A DNA stretch of 64,000 bases, from positions 1,271,346-1,335,345 of the forward strand of contig QEOQ01000345.1 in NCBI GenBank assembly GCA_010279815.1, written 5' to 3'. Position 1 is the first letter of the stretch, and each line of letters opens with the position of its first letter. Below are positions 11,782 to 25,513 of this stretch, piece by piece. Made by a program: the position numbers and the translations under genes. Below the pieces are notes generated by a model. That model ran no database searches and was not told the origin of the DNA. It worked only from the letters and a program-made list of their open reading frames with translations. The stretch comes from Brachionus plicatilis (Eukaryota; Rotifera; Eurotatoria; Ploima; Brachionidae).

Positions 11782-13849
11782 TTATTCAAAAAATTAAGCA
11801 TCTTTTTTAACATTTTTTATTATTTTTATTGAGTTTATCAGTTTTTGGTTTAACAATTCATTGTCTAGAATTTTACTTTTGAAAATAAACTATAAAGAAT
11901 CTTATTTTTCTGACTTGAAAACGAAAAATTTCGAAAAAATTGTTTTTTACGATCTAATAGCCAGATTAATAATTGAAAATTAACAAAAAATCATTTTTCC
12001 ACTAAATATTATCATTAATTAATAAAAAATCGTCTGCATTTGTCTTTAAAATAGAATTCAATGAAAATTTTAAGAATATGATTTAAATTTTTTTTTAAAA
12101 TTGATTAAATTAAATTTTTTTGATTTTTTACAAGAGTCAATTTATTGAAATTTGATCTACAGATTTTCAAATTTTAAGCTTTATAAGAAAAAGATAACAT
12201 ACTAAACTAAATTCTATACTAATAATTAAATAAATTTTACTTTTCTTTGAATGAGGATAAAATATGGACTCAATATTTTTATATTTTTATACAATATTTT
12301 TATGAATGTTTTATAAAGGAGTTTTGACAAAATTTTATTTATTTTTTATTTATATTTAGAGACTTTTAAGGATAAATTAGTGTAAAAATTTTTTTTTATT
12401 TCATTCTGGTAATTATTTGTCTATTTTATATAATTTAGGCCAATTATGGCATTGCAAAATAAAAAACAAAAAAGAGAAAATAAAATTTTAGGGAAAGAAA
12501 AAATTATTTAAATAATTAATTTTAAATTACAGGCTATTGTTAAGTAATTTTTATAATAAAATATTTATTTCGAAAAAAAATACCGTAAATTTTTGTTTTT
12601 TAACGTCGTACAAAAACCCAAGAATTTGGTTTTGGTTCCTTAAAAAAATCGAATTTTTCAAGGCTTAAGAAAGCAAAGAAGTTTTTTCGACTCAGTAAAA
12701 AATCGTAAATTTAAAATAAACCCCTTAACTCATACTTAAATTAATAAAAATACATCTAATTTGAATCAAGAAAGTTTATGTTTTTTGGTGTTTTGTTAAA
12801 TACAAAATGAGAATGTATTATGACAGATTTTATTTCGAAAAATATCTTCTTTAAAAAATTGCGGAAGTTTATTTAATGCTTTAATCAATAATAAACCAAC
12901 AGTTAATTAAAAAAAATTTATTTTCTTTTTCTTGATTTTTCTTTTCAAAATGGAGTCTAAAAACCAGTTTAAAGCCTTTTTTCATATTTTTTTAATTTTC
13001 ATAAAAATAATTAATTTTATTTAAATAAAATTTGATCTATAATTTTTAAAGAATAAGATAGATTTTAGTCAAAGCCAAATAAAACATAAAATATTCTTAC
13101 TTTTTTTTCTGTTTTTTGCATTAATTATTACTCGAGTCCTTTATTCGGCATGCTCTTTATTTTATTTAAGTAGTACTTTTTACATAAAATTAAGATTATT
13201 ATTATTCTAAGTATGTTTTAATAAGCATGAAATATTTATTAATATTTATTTGTGTATCTGTACCAAGCATAAGCTTCATCAAAAGCATGAATTTGCGTCG
13301 ACCCTTTATTATCGTCAAAACATGGATGCATGGAAAAATAAAAAATTTAAATCCAGAATGTTTTCTCTTTTTTGCAAAAACTTTATTTTATTCAAACAAC
13401 TTGATATAAAAACTATAAGTGAAAGTATTTGAATTTTCAAGTCATATTTAATGATGCAAGGTGGATTGAGAAGAACAAAGTTGTGTTTCTTTTTTCCATA
13501 AAATTATAAATAGGAATGTTAAGTTTAATTATTTAATAAAAAATCGTAATAATTTTTCAATTTTTTAACATAATTATTAATTTTGTTTTAAGTACATATC
13601 AAGTTGAATTAAGGCGATAAAATAAGAACATCGTAATTTGATGAAAATCTAATGTCTTTTGGTATAACTCAGTTAACTAATAGATACCATACATAATTTA
13701 TTAAGCTTGAACGAAAATTTAATTTTAAAAACTAAAGCTTTTTCAAAGTTATTTTTTTTGTTAACAGAAAATAAAAAAAAAACGCTTAAAAAAACAGTGG
13801 CAAATAATTTCAAAACGTAATTTAACTTTTTCTTTAGAAAATTTTCAAC
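11782..13849. other. Intergenic, no gene supported
   Basis: AT-rich DNA. Two overlapping 60-codon frames near 13227-13432 lack splice context, neighbours or recognisable sequence and are probably chance. Confidence 0.5.
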
Positions 13850-14917
13850 ATGGGCCAGACATCTCACAAACAAATGCGGAATGACTATCTCAGAAATCCT
13901 CATATAAATGCTCAAACAAGTAGTAATTCTGGGTACAATCCATCTATGGATTTTTCTTATCCAAGCGATGAGATGATCGAAGATGAAGATATTTCGATCG
14001 GTCCCACTATCGGTGCAAGGAGTCCTAATGTATTTTGTTTTTATTTTATTTTTAAATTTTATTTTTTTTTCTGATAGAGTCCAACAAAAAATATTCCAAT
14101 ATTTAATTTTCCTAATCAAAATCATACCCGAAATGAATCGGCAAACAAAAAGCTTCCAGTTGTTTTTAAGTACAGCGGAAAGTTTGCCAAAGATGTGTAC
14201 CTAATAGGAACATTCACTGGTTGGAAAGAAAAATTGCAAATGATCAAAAGTGATGGTGATTACATGCTAATAGTCGAGTTACCAGAAGGCGAGCATCAAT
14301 ATAAATTTGTGGTCGATGGAAAATGGGAATATGATGCCAACCAGGCTTCTATTGACGACAATTTTAATGGGAAAAATAATATAGTTACTGTAAGAAAAAC
14401 TGATTTTGAAGTAATGGACGCTTTAGAAATCGACTCCATAGCTCCAATCGGTCAAAAAAGTAATCAATGTATGCTTTTTTTAGAAAATTAATTTCTAATA
14501 TATTGAAAATTTGTGCTGATAGCTAATGATGACTTGTCTAAGTCACCACCTGGAGAATATACAGATGAATTACCAGTAAGAGGTCTTCATTCAATGTCAA
14601 TAGACAAACCGCCTTATTTGCCACCTCAATTACTCAACATAGTTCTTAATAAAGATACTTCAGCAAGAGTAAATTACTAGGAAAAAATTGAAGGCATTTT
14701 TATAACTTTTTTTTTAAGTGTGAGCCAGCATTGTTGCCAGAGCCAAATCACGTCATGCTTAAGCATTTATACGCATTGTCTATTAGGGTAGGTGTCTTGG
14801 CTTAGCTGAACCATTTATACTCATCTTTATTTATTTTAGGATGGTGTGATGGTCTTGAGCTCGACCTATCGCTTTAAACAAAAGTTCGTCACAACATGCT
14901 TTTACAAACCAATATAA
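13850..14917 (+). CDS. PRKAB: AMP-activated protein kinase beta subunit
   Basis: Five exons: 13850-14029, 14078-14468, 14523-14668, 14719-14787 and 14840-14917 (287 codons). It starts MGQTS, fitting the N-myristoylation site at Gly2 of the family. The CBM48 glycogen-binding domain is clear (DVYLIGTFTGWKEKL, LPEGEHQYKFVVDGKW). The C-terminal domain that holds the alpha and gamma subunits is clear too (PPYLPPQLLNIVLNKDT, LLPEPNHVMLKHLYALSI, ending CFYKPI). The length matches animal beta subunits. The kinase senses AMP/ATP in the cytosol; beta is its scaffold and glycogen sensor. A splice-acceptor-like CTTTAG precedes the ATG by 12-15 bases. Confidence 0.96.
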
Positions 14918-16596
14918 AAATATTTTAGTTTTGTAAATTATATGTTTAACAATTTTTTTTTCGATCATTTTTCAGAGCAGGATCTATAAAAATATCTAGA
15001 TAATTTTTACGAACGGCTAGAAAAAGCAAGACTGCTCCCCCAAAATACCAAGTTAATAGAAAATATTTTTTTTCTGATTTCGAAAAAAATAACACTTTTT
15101 TTGCTTATCAAAATATTTAAAATAATTTTATAGATGCTGAATTTTCAAGATTAATTCAATAAACATAATATTGATGAAAATCATTTTATTTAAAATTTTA
15201 CAAAAGTTATTGATATGTAAAATTTATTTAAAGATAATTCTGGTTTTTATTCGGAAAAAGTTTGATGTATTTTAATTTTTTTTCTAAATGATAGTTACTA
15301 GTCTGTATTTACAGTTTTTAAATTTTTTAAATGATTCTTTTTTTAAGATTGGCTACTAATAAAAAATTTTTCAAACTTATCTATATTCAATAATTCCTCA
15401 TCAATTACATTTATTATTGATATATTTAAAAGAAGGCTGGAGTTTTCATTTAAAATTATGAATTATGATATGATGATTTTGACTAAAAAAATGATTGCAG
15501 TGAAATTTATTTAGAAAATAAATGAATGATTAATTTTCCAATGCAATATTTTTGCTTTACTCGCTTTCATTGTAATTATTATTAAAATTAGGAAACACAA
15601 ATATTATAAATAACTATTGAAACAATTGATAATCCAAGAAACTATTGATTTTTAATTTAAGAAAAGACCACCATTTGAGAAACTATCAAAAAAGTGTATA
15701 ATTAAGATAAAAAGCTACCGAAATAATAGAAATCAATTCAATAATAAAAATTCAAGTTTAAAGATCATAAAAATTTTTCAAAATTCAAAATAAAAATAAA
15801 AACTTATGATTTTTATTAAAATAATATTAATTAAATGGAATAAATAAATACGGGTTATTTATTGAGTTAAGTTAAATTTATTACTTTTTAAGCCAAGACA
15901 AAATAAATTATCTTGATTGTTTGTTGCAAATTGTTATGTTAAGGAATTATTTTATTTATCTGAAATTCTTCTTAAATATGTAAAAATATTATTATTAAAA
16001 TTTTTATCCAAGAATAAAAGCCAAAGTTATATTAATTTTATTATTTTATCATTAAAAAAATCAAATCTTATAATAAAAAATACCATATTTGAAAATTTGA
16101 GATATATTTTGCACAAATTCACAAATAAATCTATTTAATTTTCATTTAATTAAACAAAATATTTATAAAATTTGCAATGCAAAAACAAAAGCAAATCCTA
16201 AGCAACATACTCTGGCTTGAAAGCATTTAATAAGCGTTCATAAAAATTTTGAAAATTGCAACACACAAAACAAAACTTTGTGGATATTTTCGTTCAAAAT
16301 AGTTTCCATTTAGTTTTTGAAAAAATTAAAAATAATTTGCACGTTACCTCAAGGTACCTTAACTCTTCGAACAATTTCAATGTGAGCTTCAAAAAATAAA
16401 TATGCATATACTGACAAATAATTAGGAATTTTTCCAAAATAATAAAAATGATCTTTACTTTAGCCATAAATATATTATCTTTACTTTTTGTTTTTGATTT
16501 TTACGGATTAAAAATCCATTTTAATCAGAGGTGTACGATTCTCATATTTTCTGGATTCATTTAGAATAAAATTATTTTGTTATAACGATAGCAAAA
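14918..16596. other. Intergenic, includes NACA promoter side
   Basis: AT-rich with A/T runs. A 73-codon frame at 15917-16138 is all Leu/Lys/Ile/Asn and probably chance. The last ~250 bases before the NAC alpha start are a little richer in GC and presumably hold its promoter, but no named element is visible. Confidence 0.5.
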
Positions 16597-17381
<785 letters not shown>

Positions 17382-18519
17382 AAATGAAAACGAATTTTAA
17401 GATAATTTTATTTAAAGTTATACTCAATAAAAAGTACTTTAAATTATGAGTTTTTTATTTTAAAAACTATTTTAAAATTAATTGATACACTACTTTAAAT
17501 TGTATATTTTTGATGAAAAAATTTTAGTCCAAAGGACAGTATAATATTAAGCATATTAAAATTTTTAAATTTTAAAAACAAGGTTGTTAAAATATTAAAG
17601 CTATTCAGATATGAAACTTTTAAAATCTCTTTTTATTTGAGTGGCTCTATTGACACATTATGTTCCAATAAAAAAATTATATTGACACAATAAATAAAAA
17701 ATGTTGAATTATATTACAAAAATATATTTTTAATACAAATTGATAACAAAAAATTTCATTTAAAAATTAATTTAATTCTAATCTAACAAAAAATATGGCA
17801 GCTTTTTTTCACTAGATTTTTTTTTTCAATTTTTGTCTCATTTAGTCCAAAGAGAGGTTCTAATTCTGTTGAATCAAATGAAATCAAATATTTTGCTTGG
17901 AAATTGATTTAGATTAAAGGCTAAATATCATTTGTAGCTCTAATTTATTTTTAAAATTTTTAATTAGAAAATTAGATTTTTCCTATTTTGGTGCATTTAA
18001 GTTTACGAAAGTAAAAAAATTACAAGTTTAAGTCTTCAAAAATTAATCAGCAGTATTAAATATTCTATTTTCCTAATTATTTTATTTTTTTAATAGTACA
18101 TTTCTTTGCCTTTTAATTAAAACAATGCGAAATTTAAATCTAAAATAAAAAAGTTGCCATTTATAAAATATACTAACTTTAGCTAGCTTTGGATAGTGAT
18201 GGGGTTTTTTAGCAAAAGGCGAAGAATAAAATTCTAAAATAAAATTTTTTTAAAATTCAATATTTGAATATTCAGGTATAAAATTTTGATGATACAAGAT
18301 TGATGGTTCAAAATTTATTTTTATTCAAAAAAGAAATAAGGAACAATTTTTATCAAATATGATATTCACTGTGTCAATAAAATTGGAATATTGACACATA
18401 CTATGTCAATAGTCAATTCGTTTTTATTTACTCATATTTTTTAAAAAAATATTAAAAATATTTTTATATTTTTTTTTTTTTATTGCATAAAATTTAAAAA
18501 TTGCACTTTCTTGTTTTTT
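17382..18519. other. Intergenic between convergent NACA and ACOX-A
   Basis: AT-rich spacer. Near 17650-17690 and 18370-18415 the phrases TTGACACA and ATATTGACACA recur with A/T flanks; their meaning is unclear. No gene seen. Confidence 0.45.
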
Positions 18520-21500
18520 TTAAAGTTTTGATTTTGCTAGGATATATGGCCTAGCCACCTTATTGAAAACTGGATTTTCAGAATTTTGATTAAACAATGA
18601 ACTTTTGGCAAATTGAAACAATTTTTCATAAACATTACCATCATAAACTCCCAGACTGCTTGCTTTAATTCGAAAATATGAAAATAAATTTTTGTTTTTT
18701 TGTTCCAAGTTTATTATTTGATTACCTAAATTTGAATCAGTCCATCCGAACGCATCAACCAAACAAACTGCATTCACACGCACTTTTTTCAACAGTTCGT
18801 ATAAACGATTTTGGTGATCTGTCATTTGGTTACCATCAATTAACCCAAGCTAAATGAAATAAAATAAATAAACCAATTCATTAAATAAAAGAGTCCAAAA
18901 TACTTTTAAGAAATGGTTTGGAAATTTTTCCACTATTCCATAAGACAAATAAAGCTCAAATAATTCTTCAAGAATAACTTGGTTTTCTGAGCATTCACTT
19001 TTTTGATGTTCATAAATTCCATTTAGATTCATATAAACAATGAACAAATTTATGTAAATCTAAAATTATTTTCATTTATAATTTGACTTTTTTATTTATA
19101 ATAAAAAATGCCTTAGCAGTTTCAACTAGAGCGACACTTGAACTATTCCAAGCCTCGAAACGATCCAATTTTTCTTCTTCTATTAAAATAAACATTCGGT
19201 TAGATATCTCCCCAATTTGACTAAAATTTTTCTTAAATTAATCCATAAATGTTCTTCAATTTATTTTACCTTTCATATAGATTTCTAAAGAGAAGGATGT
19301 ATTTTTCAAATCGCTTGAACAAGTCAGACTTTTCAATTTGTTGTAAATTGTCTAATTCTAGATGTGGAGAGAAACCTTTTTGTACTGCTTTGAGCAAATA
19401 TCGAGCTGTTTGAAGGTAAAGAACAATATTATCGCCTTCATAAGTACATCCAGCATCAGCTTCCTGAATTACAGGTTGGAGGCCTGATGAAGCCGAATAT
19501 CCATGTCCACCACAACAAAGTCTGTTGATTTGGCCGAATTTTAGACATTCATCAAACACTATTGCTTTTATTCCAGAGGACAAAGCATGCAACTAGATAA
19601 TTCTAAAATGAAGTCTTAAATCATAAAATTTTATTTAAATTACTTTGGCTAATTCATTTGTTTCAATTTCGGAAAAGTTTTTTGACCTTTTTCTGAATGA
19701 ATTCAGGATGTTTCTGAAGTATATTGTTGCAAAAAAATTGGCATAACTAGTTGCTAATCCAGGCAATAGTCTGTATTGCTGTGTCTGATAGTCTATTATC
19801 TGAGGCTCGAGTCTTTTAAAAATTTCTATTTTACTATAAAATTTGAAAATTTTTGCTTAAAGAAGATTATCTCCGAGTAAATAAATTGTTTAAATTTATT
19901 AACTTTTTTAATTATTTAATTTCAATTTTTATTTGAAGCATTTCAATTTTATGAAAAACTATTTTCAAAAACATTAACCTTTAAAATTCCCATTTGATTT
20001 TATTTTTTTTTACAAAAATCTAAATAAGATAAATAAGAAAAAAATAAAATTATTTTTCCCTAAGATAATTCATTATTTTTTTGTATGTAAATCTAAAATT
20101 AAAACATTATAGTCAATTAATTTATTTATATTTTTTTATATTCTATAATAATTAATTTTTTTTATTTTTTTTCTATCATTTGACACTTCTAAAAAAAATT
20201 CTATCTTTTGAACGTTAACCCCTAATAATTCCTCAAAGAGTCATAAAAAATCATAAATCAATAATCTTATCCATCTCATATAATTTAAATTAAAAATTAA
20301 ATATCATAATATTATTATTTTATTGTCTTTTAAAAAAATATTTTTTATAATTTCTCTTTATGTTTTATTTACTTAATAATAATAATAATAATAAAAAGCT
20401 ACAGCAAGCGAGCTTGCAGAGATGGATTACTCGAGATAAATTAAGGACTTACAATGAAAGTTACAGAGACGAAACTGAGTTCAATTTATAGAGACATCCA
20501 GATATTACATAAGATTTTAAAGAACATTACAGGTAGAGAAAAAGATAAATAGAAAATAATTTACAGAAAATATGGTTACAAATTTAAATATAGATAGAAA
20601 ATTTCGAATATATAGTTTATATTACTCAATATTTTTATATGTTTTTATCTACCTCGTCCAGAATTTTGAATGTTTAATTATTAAAGAAATTAAACTTAAG
20701 AACTTCCGAGTTGTTTCAAAGTCACAAGTCCAAGTCCGGATTTTAAAACTTTTAAAAAAAATTATTTTTTTAAAAAAGACTTTAAAAAAAGGAAGTTCTT
20801 CTTTCGATTTCTGGATGAAAAAATTTATCAAGTTTTTGAAAATAATAAAGTGAATAAGAAATATTTACATAAATTTTGTAAAAAATTGAATTAAAAAAAT
20901 AAATAAAGTAATACTAGACATTTTTTTTGATTCTTTTTACTAACCCTGTTGGATCTGCCGTTTGACGCCGGACACAGCTATATCTGATAGCAATTGTGGT
21001 GGAAATTGATTGCAACAGAGATGCAAACATGCACAAAATACCACGCATGATAAGCATGCATGCATACATTACAATTTCATTTCCTAATCGCTTAAATTCC
21101 CCGTTGGGCAATACTTGGGCAAATCTCATGAGCATATTGTTTCTCGGAATTCTCACATTTTTAAACTTTACAAACCCATTATCAATTGCTTCGTATGCAT
21201 GCTTCTTTCCAATGTCTCCAAGTTCGATTCCTGGCACTGGCGAATGATTCTCCAAAGATCTCAATTGAACAACAAATGCGTGTATTCCATGATCTTTTCC
21301 ATCAATAATCAATTTAGCCATAACAATCGCATAATTACAAGTCTTTCCAGCTAAATTTTTATTTACATTTTAAATAATTTTGTATTTTTTTTTAAATTTT
21401 TACATGCTCCAGGCCAAAACTTTATAGAAGTTAAGGTAGGACTATCAAGTATAAATTCCTCAGCGTTCCTATCATAAGTTGCCGTGGTCTCTAGACCGCG

Positions 21501-22064
21501 AATAAATGTTCCATGTCCAATTTCGGTTTGAATATAGGTTCCGAAAACTCCATTTTCTTTTAGAAATCTGTCCCAGTAAGCTTTTTGTTCTGGAGTGCTC
21601 CATAGTTCGAGCGAAATGGTGAACATGGTAAAATGAAGACCAAATAAATGTTTTTCGGTGCCCATTACTTCCCTTTGAAATAATAAATGCTTATTTCAAT
21701 GGAAAAAAAATAATAAGAAATTTTAATTACCCTATAAGATATGTGTATTCCATGTAGTTGGTGACGTTATGCTCACTAGCAAATTCGATTAATTCCAAGG
21801 ACTTTTTTAAAACTAGCTCGTACTTTTGACCTCTCTCTAAATTTTCATAATTTTCATCGTACAATGATTTGATCCGAGAGGCCAGGACGCTTTCTTCAAA
21901 TATTTTTGATTATTAAATCAAAATAATTAATTATTTAAATTACTCAAATCAAGGACTTGTTTGTATCTTTCATCGGATAAGAATAAATTACGTCCGATAA
22001 ACGAATTCAATTCTTGAACTCTTAATACAGAGCTCTGTCTTTCTTTTGCCAAGTCTTTGTTCAT
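18520..22064 (-). CDS. ACOX: Peroxisomal acyl-CoA oxidase, copy A
   Basis: Ten exons: 22064-21944, 21893-21731, 21672-21404, 21350-20945, 19812-19644, 19592-19270, 19220-19112, 19059-18904, 18849-18726 and 18662-18520 (660 codons). Family marks are YIQTEIGHGTFIRGLETTAT and SPTLTSIKFWPG (FAD/substrate region), IAIRYSCVRRQT, and LCCGGHGY followed by CTYEGDN, whose Glu aligns with the catalytic base of mammalian ACOX1. The protein ends KSKL, a canonical PTS1, so it should act in the peroxisome as the first, H2O2-forming step of beta-oxidation. The seventh intron has a GC donor (AAG|GCATTT). The last intron (18663-18725) is 63 bases and stop-free, so its retention would add 21 residues. ATG is 417 bases from the divergent PHAF1 start. 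Confidence 0.92.
20380..20480 (-). repeat. Dispersed repeat R2 with (TTA)n tail, in an ACOX-A intron
   Basis: A (TAA)n run is followed on the plus strand by AGCTACAGCAAGCGAGC, TTGCAGAGATGG and ATTACT. A close relative (AGCTACGGCTAGCATGC, TGCGGAGACG, ATTACT) follows another (TAA)n run at 38943. Read on the minus strand, both end in a (TTA/ATT)n tail, which suits the 3' end of a non-LTR retrotransposon or SINE. Confidence 0.45.
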
Positions 22065-22481
22065 TTAGATAGACTTTCAATTTTTAGGTTTTATTTTGGT
22101 TAAAAAATGTTTATTAAATATTAAAATTTAGAGTGCACTTGTGCATTTTTAAATTATTTATGAAGCAATTTGACAGAAAATATGCTAAAAATGCTAATTC
22201 TATCATTTAACTATTCATAATAGCCTTATTTTAATTTAAAAAAAGAGAATCAATTTATTAAAAGAAAACTTTTAAAATTTTAGTCTGAAACAAAATATAC
22301 CAAAGACAATTTTATTTATTTATGCTGCAAATAGATTAAAATTTAACTTCAATTAATATCCAATTTCAAAATAATTGAATTGCGTTCGTCTAAATCGATT
22401 AATTTTCATAAACGCAATTCGATCATCTTTATTTTTTGTTTTAGAAACCAAAATTTTAGTATTAATTTTTTTTAGTTTAAA
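22065..22481. promoter_or_regulatory. Shared divergent promoter region of ACOX-A and PHAF1
   Basis: Only 417 bases separate the two start codons, which point away from each other, so this stretch must hold both promoters. GCGTTCGTCTAAATCGATT and, shortly after, ACGCAATTCGATC near 22383-22423 are less AT-rich and contain ATCGATT. TTTTTTTTAG six bases before the PHAF1 ATG looks like a splice acceptor. Confidence 0.5.
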
Positions 22482-24351
22482 ATGTTAGATTTGGAAATTG
22501 TTCCGGAAAAGTCAATTGCAACAGAAAAATGGCAAATTATTCTAGGTAGTTTAAATCAACTTTTAAAATATTCATCACTACTGAGATTCTTTTGGTCAAG
22601 GTATGTCGATGAATCAAGTTATTCAAATTTTAAAAAACAATTGCGATTCAGTAAAAAGCGTTCAATTAATTTATAACGATAAAGTATTCAATTTTATTTA
22701 AATATTTCATCTGCTTAAAATTTAATTACTAGGAACCGGTCAGTTCGGACTATATAATTAAGCTTCATTGTGATGGAATTATACTTCTTTTTGATTCATC
22801 GAACCAAAAACTTAAAGTATTTTTTTCCTCAAAAAAACTTTTACATTTTAAATCAATTTTTGAAGTTAATTGAAATAAATGATTTGAAAAAACTGAAATT
22901 ACGATATTAGTGAGTAAAATTTGTTTTCTCTCTACTATCAAAAAATGAAATTGGAATTTATGTAGTTGATTTATTTCGAAGTCCGACTAATTGATTAAAA
23001 TATTTTTTGTCAAATTATCTTTTAAAATGAGTTAAATTATTTAAAAAAATTGAACATTTTTTTATTCAAACTTAACTGTATTATTTTCGTACGAGTATGA
23101 TTTTAAGGTATATCAATGCAATGATTAAAAATTTTTAAAATTTATATTCATTAAATTCTAAAAAGCATAAAATTGAGCTTTTAATAATATCTTTTATTTA
23201 AACCACTTTTTTAAAATTTAAGTGGTAATTATTTTAATAATTTGCCGACAATTCAGCCTACATTCGATCAAATAACAGAAACTTTCGGAATTTCGTCACC
23301 TGGTATCTATGATGATAATTCAAGTGTAATTTTGCTTCATTTTCCGGGCCTTTTTTTTACATTTAACATTGATTTCCGAGTCGAACCAAAAAACATTAGT
23401 CATCACTCGGTCCAATCTCTTAATTTCCCCACTGGACGTAAACCATTAGTGAGCAAATTATCAATATACAGTGGTTCATCTCCTAGTACAGCACAGTAAT
23501 TCTTTTCTATTAATTCAATTTAAGTTTACTTTTCTAAATTTTTTAAAGAGCTCCTGAAATTCCCTCTCTTTGTTTGAGCAAGGACATTGTTTATTGCTCG
23601 AAAATTACAGTAATAAGAGACTATAATTTAGCAACCAGACAAGGATTTTCTAAAGGAATTAGTCTTAATCTTTTTACTCAGGGTCTTGGATACCAACTGG
23701 ATCGAGAAAACTTCGATGCTGAAATAATGTTCAATGATACTTGTCAAGTAAGTTAAAATCATGAGTTTTGATGCATTTTTTATGGTCGCTGAAATTTAAT
23801 TTTACTTTATTTTTTTGTTAAGGATGTAATGACTGCTATCGGATCACCGAACTCAGTGTATTACAAGTCAGAAGAAATTAACAAGAATGGAGCTATCCAA
23901 AGCGATCCAAGTATGGCGAATGATTATTTTTATAATTATAAAATCCTTGGATTCGATCTTTTATTCAGTACAATACAAAATCGAGTTATCAAATTTATTT
24001 TTCATTCAAATTTTCCATGTCATTACAATTTCAATAATTACTTCATGTGTAATTTTGAAATTCCGATACTTGTGAACCCAGAAACCAACCAAACATTTGT
24101 AGTTACACCAGCTACTACTGTAAATAAAATAAAATTTAGAAAATAATTTTTAAAGTTGTTTTTTTTTTAAGTTGGAAAAACTACAGGACAATTTAAGTAT
24201 CAAAACACAGCCTGCTATTTTGCATAGATCATCATCCACCAATTCAGTGAATCCGTTTGGACCGGCATTTTTCTACGTTTATGAAGATATTATATTTGAA
24301 GTAATGACTAATGGCTACATCGCATCAGTCACTATTGCTTGTAATAGATAA
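22482..24351 (+). CDS. PHAF1: PHAF1 / UPF0183 family phagophore-linked protein
   Basis: Eight exons: 22482-22545, 22601-22683, 22733-22816, 22866-22909, 23223-23495, 23549-23747, 23823-24119 and 24172-24351 (407 codons; animal homologues are a little over 400). It starts MLDLEIVPEKSI as in the family and continues ILGMSMNQVIQILK, then IQPTFDQITETFGISSPGIY, FPGLFFTF and NDYFYNYKILGFDLLF, all in the family order. Mammalian PHAF1 (C16orf70) binds PI3P with BCAS3 at autophagosome formation sites. The first exon stays open past its donor, but only splicing at 22546 restores the conserved sequence. No transmembrane segment or signal is present, as expected for a cytosolic protein. Confidence 0.93.
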
Positions 24352-25513
24352 AAAAAAATTTAAATTAAATGACTTAAATTAATTAAGTTGATTAAATTTA
24401 TGAGAAAGAATTTTAAATTGTTTTTTTTTGAGACTATCGTTTTGTTCTTTTTTTAAAATAAAGTCTCTATAAAACATTTTTGTAAATAAAAATATGAAAT
24501 ATTATTTTCTTATATATTTTTATTAAATGAGAAAAATTTATAAATTTAAATTTTTTTGAATAAAACAATTTATTCCTGATCAAAGTCTGGATGTTAAATT
24601 ATTTAAAAAAGCTCCTTGTGATCTTGAAAAAAAATGAAAATCTTGGTTACTTTAAAACAAAATATTTAACCAAATGCAGTCAATTAAAAAATCTAAAGAA
24701 ATTCGCTAGCAAAAGAATACCGGAAATTTTTTACGCAAAAAATTTTCTTTGATTAATTGGCTTTTCTTGAGACCTTGCTTCTAGCTAAAAAGAATTTACA
24801 ATAATTCAAGTTGATCACTGCATAGTTTTCAAAGAAATTACGTGACAACTTTAAAAATTTTTTAAGAAAAAAAATGATTCTTTAAAAAATTTATAAATTA
24901 TTTACATCTCCAAAAAAATCACATTTTTCAAAATTTTTAACAATTACTGATAACAATTTTTTTAGGCTTTTAGGGCAAAATTTGGAGAAAAAATTTTCAT
25001 TTACATTTACCTTCAAAAGAAATCCACATTATCTAACAAAGAGAACTGCAAATTTTTCTTTGTAAGTGTTAATTCGAAGAAACTTTGATTTCTAAATTCC
25101 TTCCAAAGTGAGCGTAAAAATGCTAACATTTATTTTTTTATTAACTGTCTATTTAAAAAATAAATTTAAACAAATTGAATTTCTCTGTTGAATTTCTATA
25201 TTAATATGAGTCGTTTTTTTTTTCTACTATCAAACATTCTAGAAAAAAGCTTTAAAAAGTAAATACACTTAAAATGTTCATTTAATAAATTTTTAAATCA
25301 ACTTTAATTTTCCGCCTAATTTAAGATATAAATTGATTAATTTCTCAAATATGTTTATTTTCTTCTCGATTAATTGGTAAAATTTTTTATGGTTAATGGA
25401 CATTTTGTTAAATTTATTTGATTTGTTCTATTTAAATCTTAGCATATTAAAATTATGATTTTTACTTTTTAATTTAAAGTTATTTGGTAATTTTAAAGAT
25501 AAAATTTTTTAAA
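24352..25513. other. Intergenic, nothing recognised
   Basis: AT-rich spacer between PHAF1 and HENMT1, which run in the same direction. No frame, RNA or repeat was recognised. Confidence 0.5.

Noticed and set aside
13227..13432. Two overlapping 60-codon frames, one starting with a hydrophobic stretch like a signal peptide
   Set aside because: They overlap in different frames, have no conserved motif, and the composition matches the surrounding spacer.
15917..16138. 73-codon frame, plus strand
   Set aside because: Almost only Leu, Lys, Ile, Asn and Phe, as expected from AT-rich spacer; no splice or family signal.
20572..20853. 93-codon frame in the long ACOX-A intron
   Set aside because: Low-complexity Lys/Ile/Phe composition and no homology; flanking ACOX exons splice across it in phase.
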